A program made the translations under genes and the position numbers. Shown piece after piece: positions 1 through 10,219 of a stretch of DNA of 64,000 nucleotides (positions are counted from its first letter, which is position 1; each line of letters opens with the position of its first letter). This DNA is from Leguminivora glycinivorella. Taxonomy: Eukaryota; Arthropoda; Insecta; Lepidoptera; Tortricidae. Below the pieces are notes generated by a model. That model was not told where the DNA came from. It worked only from the letters and a program-made list of their open reading frames with translations, and made no database searches. The stretch covers positions 10,676,880 to 10,740,879 of the forward strand of contig NC_062982.1 of assembly GCF_023078275.1 (NCBI RefSeq). The letters run 5' to 3'.

Positions 1-604
1 AGTAGTGTCATATCTTAATTCATTAAAAATATATTTTTTTGTTTTTGGGTTTAAATATAAGATATCTACTTCTTTAGGTCGTTAATTAAAATTTAGTTTA
101 TAATAAGGCATTGAAAAAAAATGTAACTAATAACTAAAAATATATCCAAACATATTTAAAGTATTTAAACTGCCTTTCGTTTTATGTTCTGTGAGGACAT
201 TTTATGTACTATTAGTTTTAAGGCTGGCAACACTATGAACTGTCAATTTTGTTATTCATCGTTAAGTTGCAATATCAATTTTATTTACAGATTATTTTTA
301 GAATATAACAATTATGTAAGTTGTTGTGTTATTGTTATTGTTAACATATTAAGCTTTGGGTTTAATGTAGCTAATATTTTATTTTGTGTTCATTACGTTT
401 CATTAAGTGAAGAAAGGGGGTCATTATTTTCAAGTGCATATAAACAAGAATAGGTTCATATTAGATTCAATATAAAAAACCGTAAAATACCCATTGTTTA
501 TTATTAATATAATATATCAAACTTAAAGAGCCATACTAAAGGAATAGAATCCAGTTCATTTAAAACAGCATAATAATAATAATAAAACATAAAGTTAGAT
601 TATT
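1..604. other. AT-rich DNA, no gene seen
   Basis: The stretch is strongly AT-rich with short A and T runs and an (ATA/ATT)-type run near 570-585. The reading frame across 184-453 is rich in Cys, Phe and Asn from AT-rich codons and has no recognisable domain, so I do not call it. No repeat family recognised. Confidence 0.6.
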
Positions 605-1330
605 ATAAAGGCGTAGGGATGTGACGACCCCATCGCCCATTGGTTTTACCAGTGCAATCAGTCAACGCAGGGCAGCTTGTGGCGAGCTGTTGGGGAACAG
701 CGACCCCACGTACCCGAGTGCTCCTGGGGAGTTCTGTTACCCGTAAGGCGGGTGGGTGGGACAGTACTCTCTACCTCTGGCTTGCCTTGGCTGGCCGTCC
801 AGAGTGGAGTCGTTAGGGCTATATGCCCCAGGGGTGGAAGTGAAAATTTGCATAAGACGCGAGTTGGTGCAGTGGCTTAACAGCCACTGGGCAGAAAGCG
901 GTGTACACCTCTCGACACCCTTGAGTTCTCACACCGGTGTTGCCCTTGAGCCATCTTGGATGTCGCTTTTTGTGGGGGCCCATCTTGTGGGGACGAGTCA
1001 CCGTCTGCCGGAAATAAAATTGGATACCGTTTTATTAGGCAGGCGTCCGGTTTTTATCCATAGCCCAGTATTTAGTCCATCACTTTCATCAAAATAGACC
1101 AGTTCATTTTAGATTCCATTAACTCTCAAATAGTCCTTACACCCTGGCGGGTGTTGCCTCTGCGTGTGTCCCATGATACGGGCAAGGGCAACATCCGCTC
1201 GGTGTACCCCTTACATTTCATTAAAGTGTCGAAAGGGCCTCTACGTGTTGGCTTCGGCCCCGCGCACGCCTCCCAAAGGTCCGGAATACCATTGTTCCGT
1301 GATGGGAAAGACATACAAATAAAACATAAG
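605..1330 (+). repeat. GC-rich probable non-LTR retroelement 5' remnant
   Basis: Two GC-rich blocks (about 605-1080 and 1136-1320) stand out sharply from the AT-rich flanks. Short open frames cross them in several phases and none shows a domain. The second block has the phrasing I associate with 5' untranslated regions of lepidopteran LINEs, but no reverse transcriptase or endonuclease follows, so it would be a detached remnant. It could instead be another repeat or a regulatory island. Assignment is from memory of similar sequence, not from a diagnostic motif. Confidence 0.3.
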
Positions 1331-2743
1331 GTACATCTGCTGAACTGTAATTTGAAACGCTAAATTATCTATGTCAGAAGAAAGCCCTGTTGAAAAGAAA
1401 CTCCTCAAATAACTATTGTTTTTATTTTTGAAAATATTTTGTAGGTATTGTATGACTTTTAAGCACATTTCTATGTTTTTTGTTACTTTCTGCATGAAAT
1501 ATTAATATCTGCCACTATGAGAAAAGTACATTGGATGGACCGAATTGGTATGTTTTTTAAGTGGCCTAACAGTATTTTATTTAAGACATTTATTTTTGAC
1601 ATTTAAGTAAAAAAAAACACTTAAAATATTCTTCCCCTTAGTAAGTAAATAAAGTTCTTTTTTACTTATAAATATGCTTCTAAAATAAAAAATATTAATC
1701 GAAATTAATGGAAGGTAAAAAGTTGTTCCTTATTAATGCAATATATGCATTGGTATCGTTATTAAGCATTGGAAAGAAGACCTGCATGTTTATTGAAAAG
1801 CACTTTTGGAAAATAACATACAGTCAACATGTCGCAATCATAAATCAGATGTGTTCTAATAAGTAAAAAAAAATTAGGTACCTATGAGAAGCCAAATTTA
1901 AAATTATGAAGTGATTAAATTATATCTTACAAGTTTATTAATTCTATTGACCATTTGAGGCACGTTTAATTTCCTTGGATTTTTTTTTACAAATACAAAA
2001 ACAGGTTTCAGAACATTCAAATTGGTATGTTTTAGACTTAATACAAGTGTATTTTGACATTTATTTATCTTTTCTCTTAGGCTAGGTTTATTATTGAGGT
2101 AGTCCTTTAAGACGTACCCTTTAAGTGCATTAATTTATAGATAAACAAAGTAAATCTATCTCAGAAAGTATTATACTATTATTTTGTTTTATTGCGATTT
2201 CTTTCAACTAACATAAGTATGTATTTCCGAGCACATAAATATTTTTATAAATTACTAATTATACCTAAATATATTAATTGAATAGTATTAAATATTTTTA
2301 TTACATATTTTAACACGTGTGTATTTTTCCGTATCTAACGCGGTACGCGTACGTAACGTTAGTTATTAACCAAATAAGATATTTAAAATATAAATACATA
2401 TATTTAATTACTTTTGGTTTTACCTAAAATTTTTTGAAGTAATGTAATATTCCAATATTGTTTAAATTAGGTGTAAAATTTGTATGTATGTGTTACGCTA
2501 GCGCTCCTCAACAATGAAAAATATTAAAGCTTGCATTTAAAAAATCGACATTATTTTTTTTTACTTTAATATAATGATGTTTATAAGACACTCTTAATTT
2601 TTAATAAAAAACCGTTCAAAAAAATCATAAATATTATTAAGAAATCACTTAAAACGTGATAAAATCCACTATATTCGCAAGCTTTCATAGTGCTCTCAGA
2701 AAAGGTTAACAAAACATAGAAATATTTAATATTGTAATTTTTT
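1331..2743. other. AT-rich DNA, nothing recognised
   Basis: AT-rich with many homopolymer tracts. I see no coding region, tRNA-like boxes, inverted repeats or known repeat phrase. Confidence 0.55.
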
Positions 2744-2882
2744 TTGGTGATTACGGGTAGGCGCAGAGTTGTAGGGGCGGTAGATGTGAAAAAAATGTGG
2801 CGGAGTCGCGTAGTGCGGGGCCCGGGAGAGCCGGGGTGCGCGCCCGCAGCCCGCGCCCGGCGCCCGGCGCCGCAGAGACTAC
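2744..2882. promoter_or_regulatory. short GC-rich island
   Basis: About 140 bases of very GC-rich, CpG-dense sequence (GCGCCCG/GGCGCCG repeats around 2815-2875) sit in AT-rich DNA. Similar islands recur at 21.9, 26.7, 34.2, 37.3, 37.9, 45.5 and 46.1 kb. Function unknown; a regulatory role is inference. Open frames across it are composition artefacts. Confidence 0.3.
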
Positions 2883-2889
2883 TATACAT

Positions 2890-3501
2890 GTTAAGGAAAA
2901 AATATATATCTTACTTTTTAAACATCGCTTACTAACGATTAAGTAATTAATAAATCATTTAAAGGTGTAATTATTAATTGTATTTTTAATTTTTTTTATA
3001 CAAAAAATAATTATTTACTTTTGCGCTTTCATCAGAAAAATATGCTGTTCAACCAATAAAATTAAAAAAGAAAAAAATCCATGGCCTGTAATTTGAACCA
3101 CATTTCTACATAAAATTAACTGTATGTTTCATGTTAAAAAAATTAATGTTATAAAAATAACATTTTTTTTATATTGTAATTAAAATGTGATCCAATAAAT
3201 CAATTTACCTATAAAAAAAGAAGCGTCATATATTATAGTATTGGCCTTGTATACTTTTTTAAGGGGGAAATAATACTAAATAAAAAATCCCCAATCCTAT
3301 TCCGAATATAGTAAAAGCAGCGATATTAGAAAAAATATCTGAATAATTTTACTTTATAACTAATAAACAAACACAAGGCCTAACAAATATAGTAAAGGTC
3401 CAGGTTACATAAATATCGCATTATAATTAGAAAAAATACAAGAAATTATTTTGACGCAAATTAAAATAACTTTTCGAGGTAGGTAAAAGAGATCCATAAA
3501 A
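2890..3501. other. AT-rich DNA, nothing recognised
   Basis: AT-rich with poly-A/T runs; no reading frame, repeat phrase or palindrome that I can support. Confidence 0.55.
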
Positions 3502-4401
3502 TACACCGTATTTTTTTGTTTTGCGTTAAATTCGACACGTCGTTAGGTTCATTATCAGGAACCATCCTGTAAATCACTTTTAGTTAAATTCGCAAAAAAA
3601 AATTTTTCTTCGTTTTCATACATAATAATAAATGAATTTATTAGTGTGAGAGACCCTTAAGAATTACATTCAAGTTAGTGTCAAATAGAAATGGGCCGAA
3701 TATGGACTTTGCCGAATACGAATATTAATTCGGCCGAACATTCGGTTCAGCTCTTACCGAACCGAACATTCGGCCGAATATTCGGTTACGCCATATTTTT
3801 AAAACGGATGTTAAGATTAAAACTATTAAATGATTGATAATGGGTACATAATGTTACTACAACTAATATGTTCTTATGATTTAGTTGATAACTAAAACTT
3901 AATTAAAACAACTCTGAACTCTTCTCAACTCTTAAACTACGGTTTTTTAAAACTTTTTTACAAAACAATTGTATTTATAGTTGGACGCATAGGTAATTAT
4001 CGCTTTTTAGTAGTTCCTTAGAAAGCTATTAAAATATTAGGAGCTTATTATCCAATGGAATACGTAAGATCTTCATTAGTTATTTACTCTGTTTATTCGG
4101 CAATGCAACCGAATTATTCGGCCGAATACGAACATTGAAAAACTTGCCGAATATGCCGAATACTGAATATTTACATAATATTCGGCCCATCTTTAGTGTC
4201 AAATGATTGACGGCACATGTCAAAACAAATAACATTAGGAATTGGTAAAGGCTGTCACACACGTGTTCAGTAATTATTTTCATTGTTTTAGTAACTTGAT
4301 AACCGTAAAAGTTAAGGCGCTTGTTTCTTAGAGAAATTAATAGTATTTCATCTAAAGAACCTTCCCTTAAAGTTAACGGAATTCAATAAAACCAGGGTGT
4401 A
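3502..4401. mobile_element. TA-flanked MITE, copy A, split by another insertion
   Basis: Both ends begin TACACC(C/G)T and are imperfect inverted repeats for about 30 bases, ending in a shared CGTTAA block. The flanking dinucleotide is TA at 3502-3503 and 4400-4401, as for Tc1/mariner-type elements. A second copy in the opposite orientation lies at 44150-44512. The two align along most of their length, except for a 0.5-kb insertion in this copy at 3687-4192. There is no transposase, so the element is non-autonomous. Confidence 0.7.
3687..4192. mobile_element. nested palindromic MITE with 'TTCGGCCGAA' repeats
   Basis: The ends carry a perfect 13-base inverted repeat, ATGGGCCGAATAT (3691-3703) and its complement (4178-4190). 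Subterminal TTCGGCCGAA-type repeats fill about 100 bases at each end. A 12-base direct repeat, TTAGTGTCAAAT, flanks it (3675-3686 and 4193-4204). The related copy at 44.15-44.51 kb carries the corresponding target once, so the direct repeat is a genuine target duplication. The middle is AT-rich and non-coding. The superfamily is unclear because 12 bases is long for a cut-and-paste element. Confidence 0.75.
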
Positions 4402-4675
4402 TATGTTTTTGTGCCTATAATTATTTTTCTGCTTCTTTTATCTATTCAGAACAAAGTACAATTCCCATTCCTGATATTATGAGGTCAGTATTACAAAACG
4501 CCTACCTACTGAGAAACCGGAATTAATTACAAAAAAGTAAGGTACATTATTAATAATACTTACATCATCTTTAAAATCACTTTTGAGAACTCAATATTAT
4601 GTATCCTACTGAAATATTTTTACTTAAATGTATCATTAAACCCTTGCCAGCAATTTTTTCATAACCGCTTTGATA
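4402..4675. other. unique AT-rich spacer
   Basis: No coding or repeat signal. The last nine bases, GCTTTGATA (4667-4675), are the left target duplication of the next element. Confidence 0.5.
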
Positions 4676-5016
4676 ACGTGCGTTCCCATTGAGGGTCCAC
4701 GTAAGAATTTCGAGCTTTTGAATGTGTCAGTCTTTAGTAAAAGTTCTCAAACCATTGTAAATTCAACCAATAATTTGTAAAAGTGGGCACTCAAGAGTTA
4801 CATTCGGTTAAAGCATAATCCACTTCAAATTGACAAGTTCTGTAAATGACTACTCTTAGTAAAAGATTTGTAAAACTAATTTCACTCCTTTCTGCTAACT
4901 CAATACGAAAAAATGGCATGTAGAATGTGGTCCCTCAATTGATCGCGATAGGTTCACATTAAGAGAGAACAATAGTATTATTTAAAATATAGGTGTGCCT
5001 GAGAGTTAGTAAAAGT

Positions 5017-5315
5017 GCCCTGGCGTTGCAGCGCGTCGGGAATGTTCGCCGAGTGGAGCACGGATGGCTTCCACGCAGTGTTGCGTAAGAGGGTGGCGTC
5101 ATTGTGGCAGCGCGTCAGGGACAGCACCAACACTCTCCTGAGGGTGATTGCAGAAAGGGTAGAGCATTATGTGTTCTACTAACTCTAGCGTAAGATGTTT
5201 TATTTTATTGTTCCTTATTTTTATTTTTATTGTGTTATTGTTTTACTAATATTTTGTGTAAATATGGACATCTGTCTGAAATAAAAGATATCATTTCATT
5301 TCATTTCATCATTTC
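5017..5315 (+). mobile_element. 5'-truncated non-LTR retrotransposon, 3' end only
   Basis: An open frame from about 5042 to the stop at 5180-5182 reads EWSTDGFHAVLRKRVASLW and onward. This resembles the C-terminus of lepidopteran LINE polyproteins. It is followed by a short AT-rich 3' region, an AATAAA-like signal near 5278 and a CATTT-repeat tail. The 6-base duplication AAAAGT flanks it (5011-5016 and 5316-5321). The opposite arm of the host element shows the same site uninterrupted. This is therefore a clean 5'-truncated retrotransposition; no RT or endonuclease domain remains. Confidence 0.75.
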
Positions 5316-5624
5316 AAAAGTACTCAAATCACTGTAAATTCAAGCTTTACTTTGTAAAAGATGCCATTCAAAAGTTTCGATTGATTAAAGGTGGTCCCTC
5401 AATTGAAACGTTTGTCATAAAAATAAATCAATTTACGTAACAATTGGTTGTTAAATAGACAATTGCTATAGTCTACTCGTTAGTAAAAAATATTTACTAA
5501 CTGTTGCTCATCGATCAGGTAAAACAAATGTACCGTTTTACTTAAAATAATAATCAAATGCCTGCGAAGAAATACTACGGGTCAGATGACCACACATTAG
5601 AATTTTGATGGATAATTAAATAAT

Positions 5625-5832
5625 CACAATTTAATGTCACAATTTTAGTTTTCTTTCAACCTCTTTTTGCCAAGAGTGGCACTGAAACTTGAGTAGTTCA
5701 TATGCTCTGCCCACCCCTTTATGGGATACAGGCGTGATTGTATGTATTATGTATGTACGTAATTAAATAATCGTACATTACGTCATTACGGGAAAGAAGG
5801 ACTTACAGGCTGAGTAGGTGTATCCGACTACT
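5625..5832. repeat. loop of the long-TIR element, with a lepidopteran repeat tail
   Basis: The unpaired centre contains a phrase common in lepidopteran repeats: 'GCCAAGAGTGGCACTGAAAC', then 'CCCTTTATGGGATACAGGCG', followed by a degenerate TGTA run near 5735-5760. I take it as a SINE/LINE 3' fragment. The 3' boundary is not clear. Confidence 0.45.
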
Positions 5833-6542
5833 ATTATTTAATTATCCAACAAATTCCTAATGTGTGGTCACCGTCCGTAGTATTTCTTCGCAGGCGTTTG
5901 ATTATTATTTTAAGTAAAACGATACATTTGTCTTTACTGATCGATGGAGCAATAGTTATTAAATTTTTTTACTAACGAGTAGACTATAGCAATTGCCTAT
6001 TTAACAACCAAATGTTACGTAAATTGATTTATTTTTATGACAAATGTTTCAACCGAGGGACCACCTTTAATCGATTGAAACTTTTGAATGACATCTTTTA
6101 CAAACTAAAGCTTGAATTTACAATGATTCGAGTACTTTTACTAACTCTCACTCAGTCACACCTATATTTTAAATAATACTATTGTTTTCTCTTAATGTGA
6201 ATCTATCGCGATCGATTGAGGGACCACATTCTACATGCCATTTTTTCGTATTGAGTTAGCAGAAAGGAGTCACAATTAATGAAATTAGTTTTACAAATCT
6301 TTTACTAAGAGTAGCCATTTACAGAAGATGTAAATTTGAAGTGGATTATGAAATATGGATACCTGACATGCACGACTGAGGGTCCACCTTTAACCGAATG
6401 TAACTTTTGAGTGCCTACTTTTACAAATTATTAGTTGAATTTACAATCGTTTGAGAACTTTTACTAAAGACTGACACATTCAAAAGCTCGAAATTCTAAC
6501 GTGGACCCTCAATGGGAACGCACATGCTTTGATATACCTAGT

Positions 6543-6671
6543 GCAGGCAAGTATGGTCGCGCGATAAATGATAAAACATCAGGCATCAGGCCGTCCCTAT
6601 CGCACTATTTGTAAGTGCGATAGGGACGACTTGATGTTTTATCGTTTATCGCGCGATCATGATTGCCTGCC
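6543..6671. mobile_element. small palindromic MITE, GGCAAG family, copy 1
   Basis: A nearly complete hairpin: GCAGGCAAGTATGGTCGCGC at the left is mirrored at the right. The inner arms (GTCCCTATCGCAC) close around a short loop at about 6607. Further copies lie at 7391-7780 (interrupted) and three within 38.69-39.21 kb. No coding capacity. Confidence 0.75.
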
Positions 6672-6733
6672 AGATATGTGATTGTATTTATAATATTAAT
6701 ACTTGGCGATAAATCCCCCGCCATCGCCACGCG

Positions 6734-7261
6734 TAGGGCATGCAGAACCGGACCAGTTCCAAGAATTTCATTTCCCGGTTCTAAGTGGAATTGGAACCGA
6801 GTCCCGGTTCTTTCCCGGTTCTTAGTATTTTTAGGGTTCCATACCAAAAAGATTCAAAAACAACCCTTATGGCGCGATTCTCTCCGTGTGTCTGTGTTTT
6901 GAGAGAACTAGCACATTGGATTGGAAATAATTGTCAAATTTTTGCCCTATAACTTAAGTGTGGTTTGTTTACGTTATACATATAAGGAAGTACAATAGTA
7001 CCATGGTTTGCAAAAAATGGTGCAAATTGCATTATTTGCAATAATTATCATGTTTAGCTTGTCAGATTCAACAATGATTTACAAATATTAAAAATGCCAT
7101 TGCACAAATACAAATGCAGATGCAATTAAAAAAAAATCGGATGTTTTGAAAAAAGCCGGGAGCACCGGTTCCTAATTTTTAGTCCCGGTTCTTGCGCCAC
7201 CATAAAATTACCGGGACTACCCGGGAAATCGAGAACCGGGAAATACTGGGAGCATGCCCTA
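6734..7261. mobile_element. non-autonomous hAT element, 528 bp, perfect 8-bp TSD
   Basis: Perfect 10-base TIRs TAGGGCATGC (6734-6743) and GCATGCCCTA (7252-7261) are flanked by the exact 8-base duplication GCCACGCG (6726-6733 and 7262-7269). Both ends carry many subterminal CCCGGTTC/GAACCGG motifs, likely transposase binding sites. An 8-bp TSD with TAGGG termini is the hAT signature. The interior is AT-rich with no transposase. It is related to the 1.78-kb element at 14284-16064. Confidence 0.85.
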
Positions 7262-7390
7262 GCCACGCGTCTCACACGTCAATCGCACGCATCACCTCTG
7301 ATAGTCAATCATGTTATCTGTCAAGCCCTTGTTAATGCCAGAGACGGTAGTGTACTTGTACCGTACCTGTAAAGGTAGCTCTAGCCCAGG

Positions 7391-7780
7391 CAGGCAAGTA
7401 TGGTCGCGCGATAAATGATAAAACATCTGGCCGTCCCTATCGCACTTACAAATAGTGAGATAGGGACGGCCTGATGTTTTATCATTTTTTTACTCCCGAA
7501 CTGTTATTCGTTATTTACAGGGTCTTTAGAACCCTAAGTACATAAAAGTCTATTCCCCAAAGCCAGCGTCCGCCGGTTTTCCGGTGAATTTCACGAAAGT
7601 TATTCTAGAAAACTATTAAAAACTAAGTGCATGGTCGTAGAAAAAGTATTGTATGCAACGGTGTTTACCTGAATCAAAAAATAATCGTGGCGTCTTTATT
7701 ATCCCACGCCACTCGTCTTTTTTGACCTCCTTTAAACGCCTGTATAGAATACTATATCGCACGACCATGCTTGCCTGCCA
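7391..7780. mobile_element. palindromic MITE, GGCAAG family, copy 2, interrupted
   Basis: The left portion (7391-7486) and the right tip (7755-7780, ATCGCACGACCATGCTTGCC) are the two ends of the same MITE as at 6543-6671. About 268 bases of unrelated DNA lie between them, which contain the repeat at 7600-7750. I did not find a convincing duplication at the insertion edges. Confidence 0.6.
7600..7750 (-). repeat. interspersed repeat 'GTGGCGT...GACGCCAC', copy 1
   Basis: Read on the minus strand this contains GAGGTCAAAAAAG, GAGTGGCGTGGG, AATAAAGACGCCACGA and CACCGTTGCATACAATAC in that order. The same blocks occur in the same order on the plus strand at 42055-42200. That makes it a dispersed repeat, and the open frame through it is not a host gene. 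Confidence 0.6.
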
Positions 7781-8640
7781 GGCGGTCTGACCAGTGTAGT
7801 TACGTAGCCCAATGTACAAACGCTCACGATAATCTCTCTCTAGATAAGCTCGCTCTTGCTTATTGGTGCGACAGAGCCAGACTGCATTTCTGTCGGCGTC
7901 TGGTGTCGACGATTGCCATTCAACTATGCTGTCACTGGCAGGTACTCGTACATAGGCAGGCAGCCCGAGAGAATGACACTGGTGTCTTAGAATATTGCTC
8001 GATTGCTGGTTTGAGACGCTACTTGTTACCCTGGCACCGTCCCATATCCCAAGCACCCACCACGCCCACGCTAGCCCGAGCTGCCGGTCGCCTTCACTGC
8101 GGTCCCGAAACCTGGCCCCGCTCAAACGGTATCACCAGGCTAGGGGTCGCGGGTTGGGATAACGACCGGTAGCGGTAGGGCTAGCACTCACCAGAAGGCC
8201 AGTCGTCCCCAAAACGTCGACGCAAGACCGCCCCACAAGGATGGGGCGCGACCCGATACAGCCCTCACAACGCCCAGCGCGGAAGGGGCCACTCACACCC
8301 CAGCAGGGGTGTCGAACGACATCACAGCAACAGAACCCAAGCACCTGGCTCTGCGGCATCCTCGGCCGAAAGCCTCGAGTGCCGCAAATGTCGCGTCAAG
8401 TGCACTAAGAGGCAGCTACTTATATGTTGGCGACGTTTGGTGATGAAACTTTGGGGCTGGGGCTTTGGTGGTGGTGGAGAGTTGTAACTGCTATACGGGT
8501 AAGAATTGCCCTACATCGGGAAATACCGTAGGTCCTCATCACATCACAAATATTAGATAGGATTGTAACCCTACCCACTAGCCCAGGCAGGTCATCTCTG
8601 TGGAAACGAACCCGTCTTATCTCTAGCATGTTTGTGAAAC
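7781..8640. repeat. GC-rich region, unclassified, probable retroelement 5' part
   Basis: About 860 bases with clearly higher GC than the surroundings, most dense at 8000-8400. It includes the phrase GCGACAGAGCCAGACT (about 7868), which recurs near 29122 and so is repetitive. Several open frames overlap in different phases on both strands, the mark of composition and not of a gene. A LINE 5' untranslated region is the likeliest reading; a regulatory island is the alternative. Confidence 0.3.
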
Positions 8641-8835
8641 CTATATGTCATGATTAGGATTTACCTCTAAAATAGGTACCCTGTTAAAACGGAACGGAAA
8701 TTCTTTGTCTAAGATTTGCACACCAATATAGATTATTGGTCATCATCATCAAGTTGTCTCGAGCTTCTGAATAACATTTTCAGTATTTTCACTGATGGAA
8801 TTGCCGTTATTCTGAGTGACAGTGTGTTAATAGTA

Positions 8836-8965
8836 TATTGTGCAACAAGGGAGGTAAGGGGGATTTTGTCAACAAGTGTCAATAACTCGCGACGACACGA
8901 GTTTACAAAATCCTTACCTCCTGAGTTACACACAATATTTTTCATCACATTTGAGAGGAAAACAC
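8836..8965. repeat. short inverted-repeat element 'GGAGGTAAGG'
   Basis: GGAGGTAAGGGGGATTTTGT (from about 8850) is mirrored by ACAAAATCCTTACCTCC (about 8904-8920), giving a hairpin with a loop of under 50 bases. The flank GAGTTACACACAATATTTTT resembles 11245-11275, so this is a dispersed MITE-like repeat. Confidence 0.5.
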
Positions 8966-9529
8966 AGAGAAAAAAAATCATAACGCAAAAACCTTCACTG
9001 AATGGCGGTGTTGTATTGCCCGTTGCTATGGCAACGCGGTCAAGCGCAAATCGAGATGGCCGTCACAATTTCCTGCCAGATTGCAAATTATAACTATTTA
9101 TCTACGTGAAATTTACAAAATAAATGTAAAACACACTGAAATAATTGTAAAACATAAATAAAATGCATTTTTCATACAGTATAATATTTTTTTATAGCTT
9201 AATAGTCAAATTTTAGTTGTGCAAAAACAAATCCTTGGCTGATTGAAACATCCTTTGCCTGAAGTATTGTACGGATTGTATTAATTTTTAAAACTAAATC
9301 CATTACTCCCTTGGGAATAAAATAGTGCATTTTTCTTCAGTACACGTAGACGCAATGAGACCTTTAAACAGCAAATGTGATGAAAACTCTTTAAAACATA
9401 ATATTATATGTAGGTACTTAACTAGCTATTCTTCCTAAGATTGAACCCTCGATTATTTCAAATTTAAGAAAAGGTTAAAAAACAAAAACTTGATCTATAA
9501 TAAGTTATAGCTGCCTTAAAGGCAATGAT
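8966..9529. other. AT-rich DNA, nothing recognised
   Basis: No coding, repeat or palindrome signal that I can support. Confidence 0.5.
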
Positions 9530-10219
9530 GGTAGGTCATCATTCTCTTGCCCTTATCCCAGTCACTTGGGGTCGGCGCAGCATGTCTTTCTCTTCCATAC
9601 ATCTCTGTCACTCGTCGTCATCTCATCATTAACTTGTTTTAGTTCCATATCATGTCTCACGCAGTCCATCCACCTCTTGTTCGGTTTTCCCCTCCCGTTA
9701 CTTCCACCACCTTCCACATTCATTCGTAATACCTTTCTCGTCACATGCCTTTCATCCCTCCGCATTACATGTCCATACCATGCTAGCCGATTCGCTCTTA
9801 CTTTTTCAACTATCGGTGCTACTTTCAGGCTTCCTCTGATATACTCATTCTTTATCTTATCCATTCTTGTCACGCCACACATCCATCTTAACATTCTCAT
9901 CTCTGCTACGAGCAATCTCTTTTCATCCGTCACCTTTAGGGCCCAATACTCTGATCCATACATGGCCACAGGTCTGATGACTGATTTATAAATTTTGCCC
10001 TTCAGTCGAAGAGGCATCCGGGCATCACAAATAGTTCCCGTGACCTGTCGCCATTTCATCCACCCCGTGCTAATACGGTTTTTCACGTCGCGGTCGATAT
10101 CGCCATCACACTGTACGAGCGAACCAAGGTACTTAAAGTCGGAGCAGACCGGCAATAAAATACCATCGAGTTCTATGGCAGCAAAACCAGAGAGACCGCC
10201 GAAATCACAAAACATATGT

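Larger units (their letters stand above)
4676..6525. mobile_element. Mutator-like long-TIR element with 9-bp TSD
   Basis: Very long inverted arms, left about 4676-5624 and right about 5833-6525, are close to identical for roughly 650-690 bases once indels are removed. They start (A/G)(C/T)GTGCGTTCCCATTGAGG. A 9-base direct repeat, GCTTTGATA, flanks the element exactly (4667-4675 and 6526-6534). Long TIRs with a 9-bp duplication are typical of Mutator/MULE elements. The left arm carries a 299-bp LINE insertion (5017-5315) and lacks about 38 bases present in the right arm. No transposase is present. The arms could fold into a long hairpin. Confidence 0.75.

Noticed and set aside
7616..8125. 169-residue minus-strand open frame
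   Set aside because: It runs through a dispersed repeat, a MITE tip and a GC-rich block without a change in character, and has no domain. Chance frame over composite repeat DNA.
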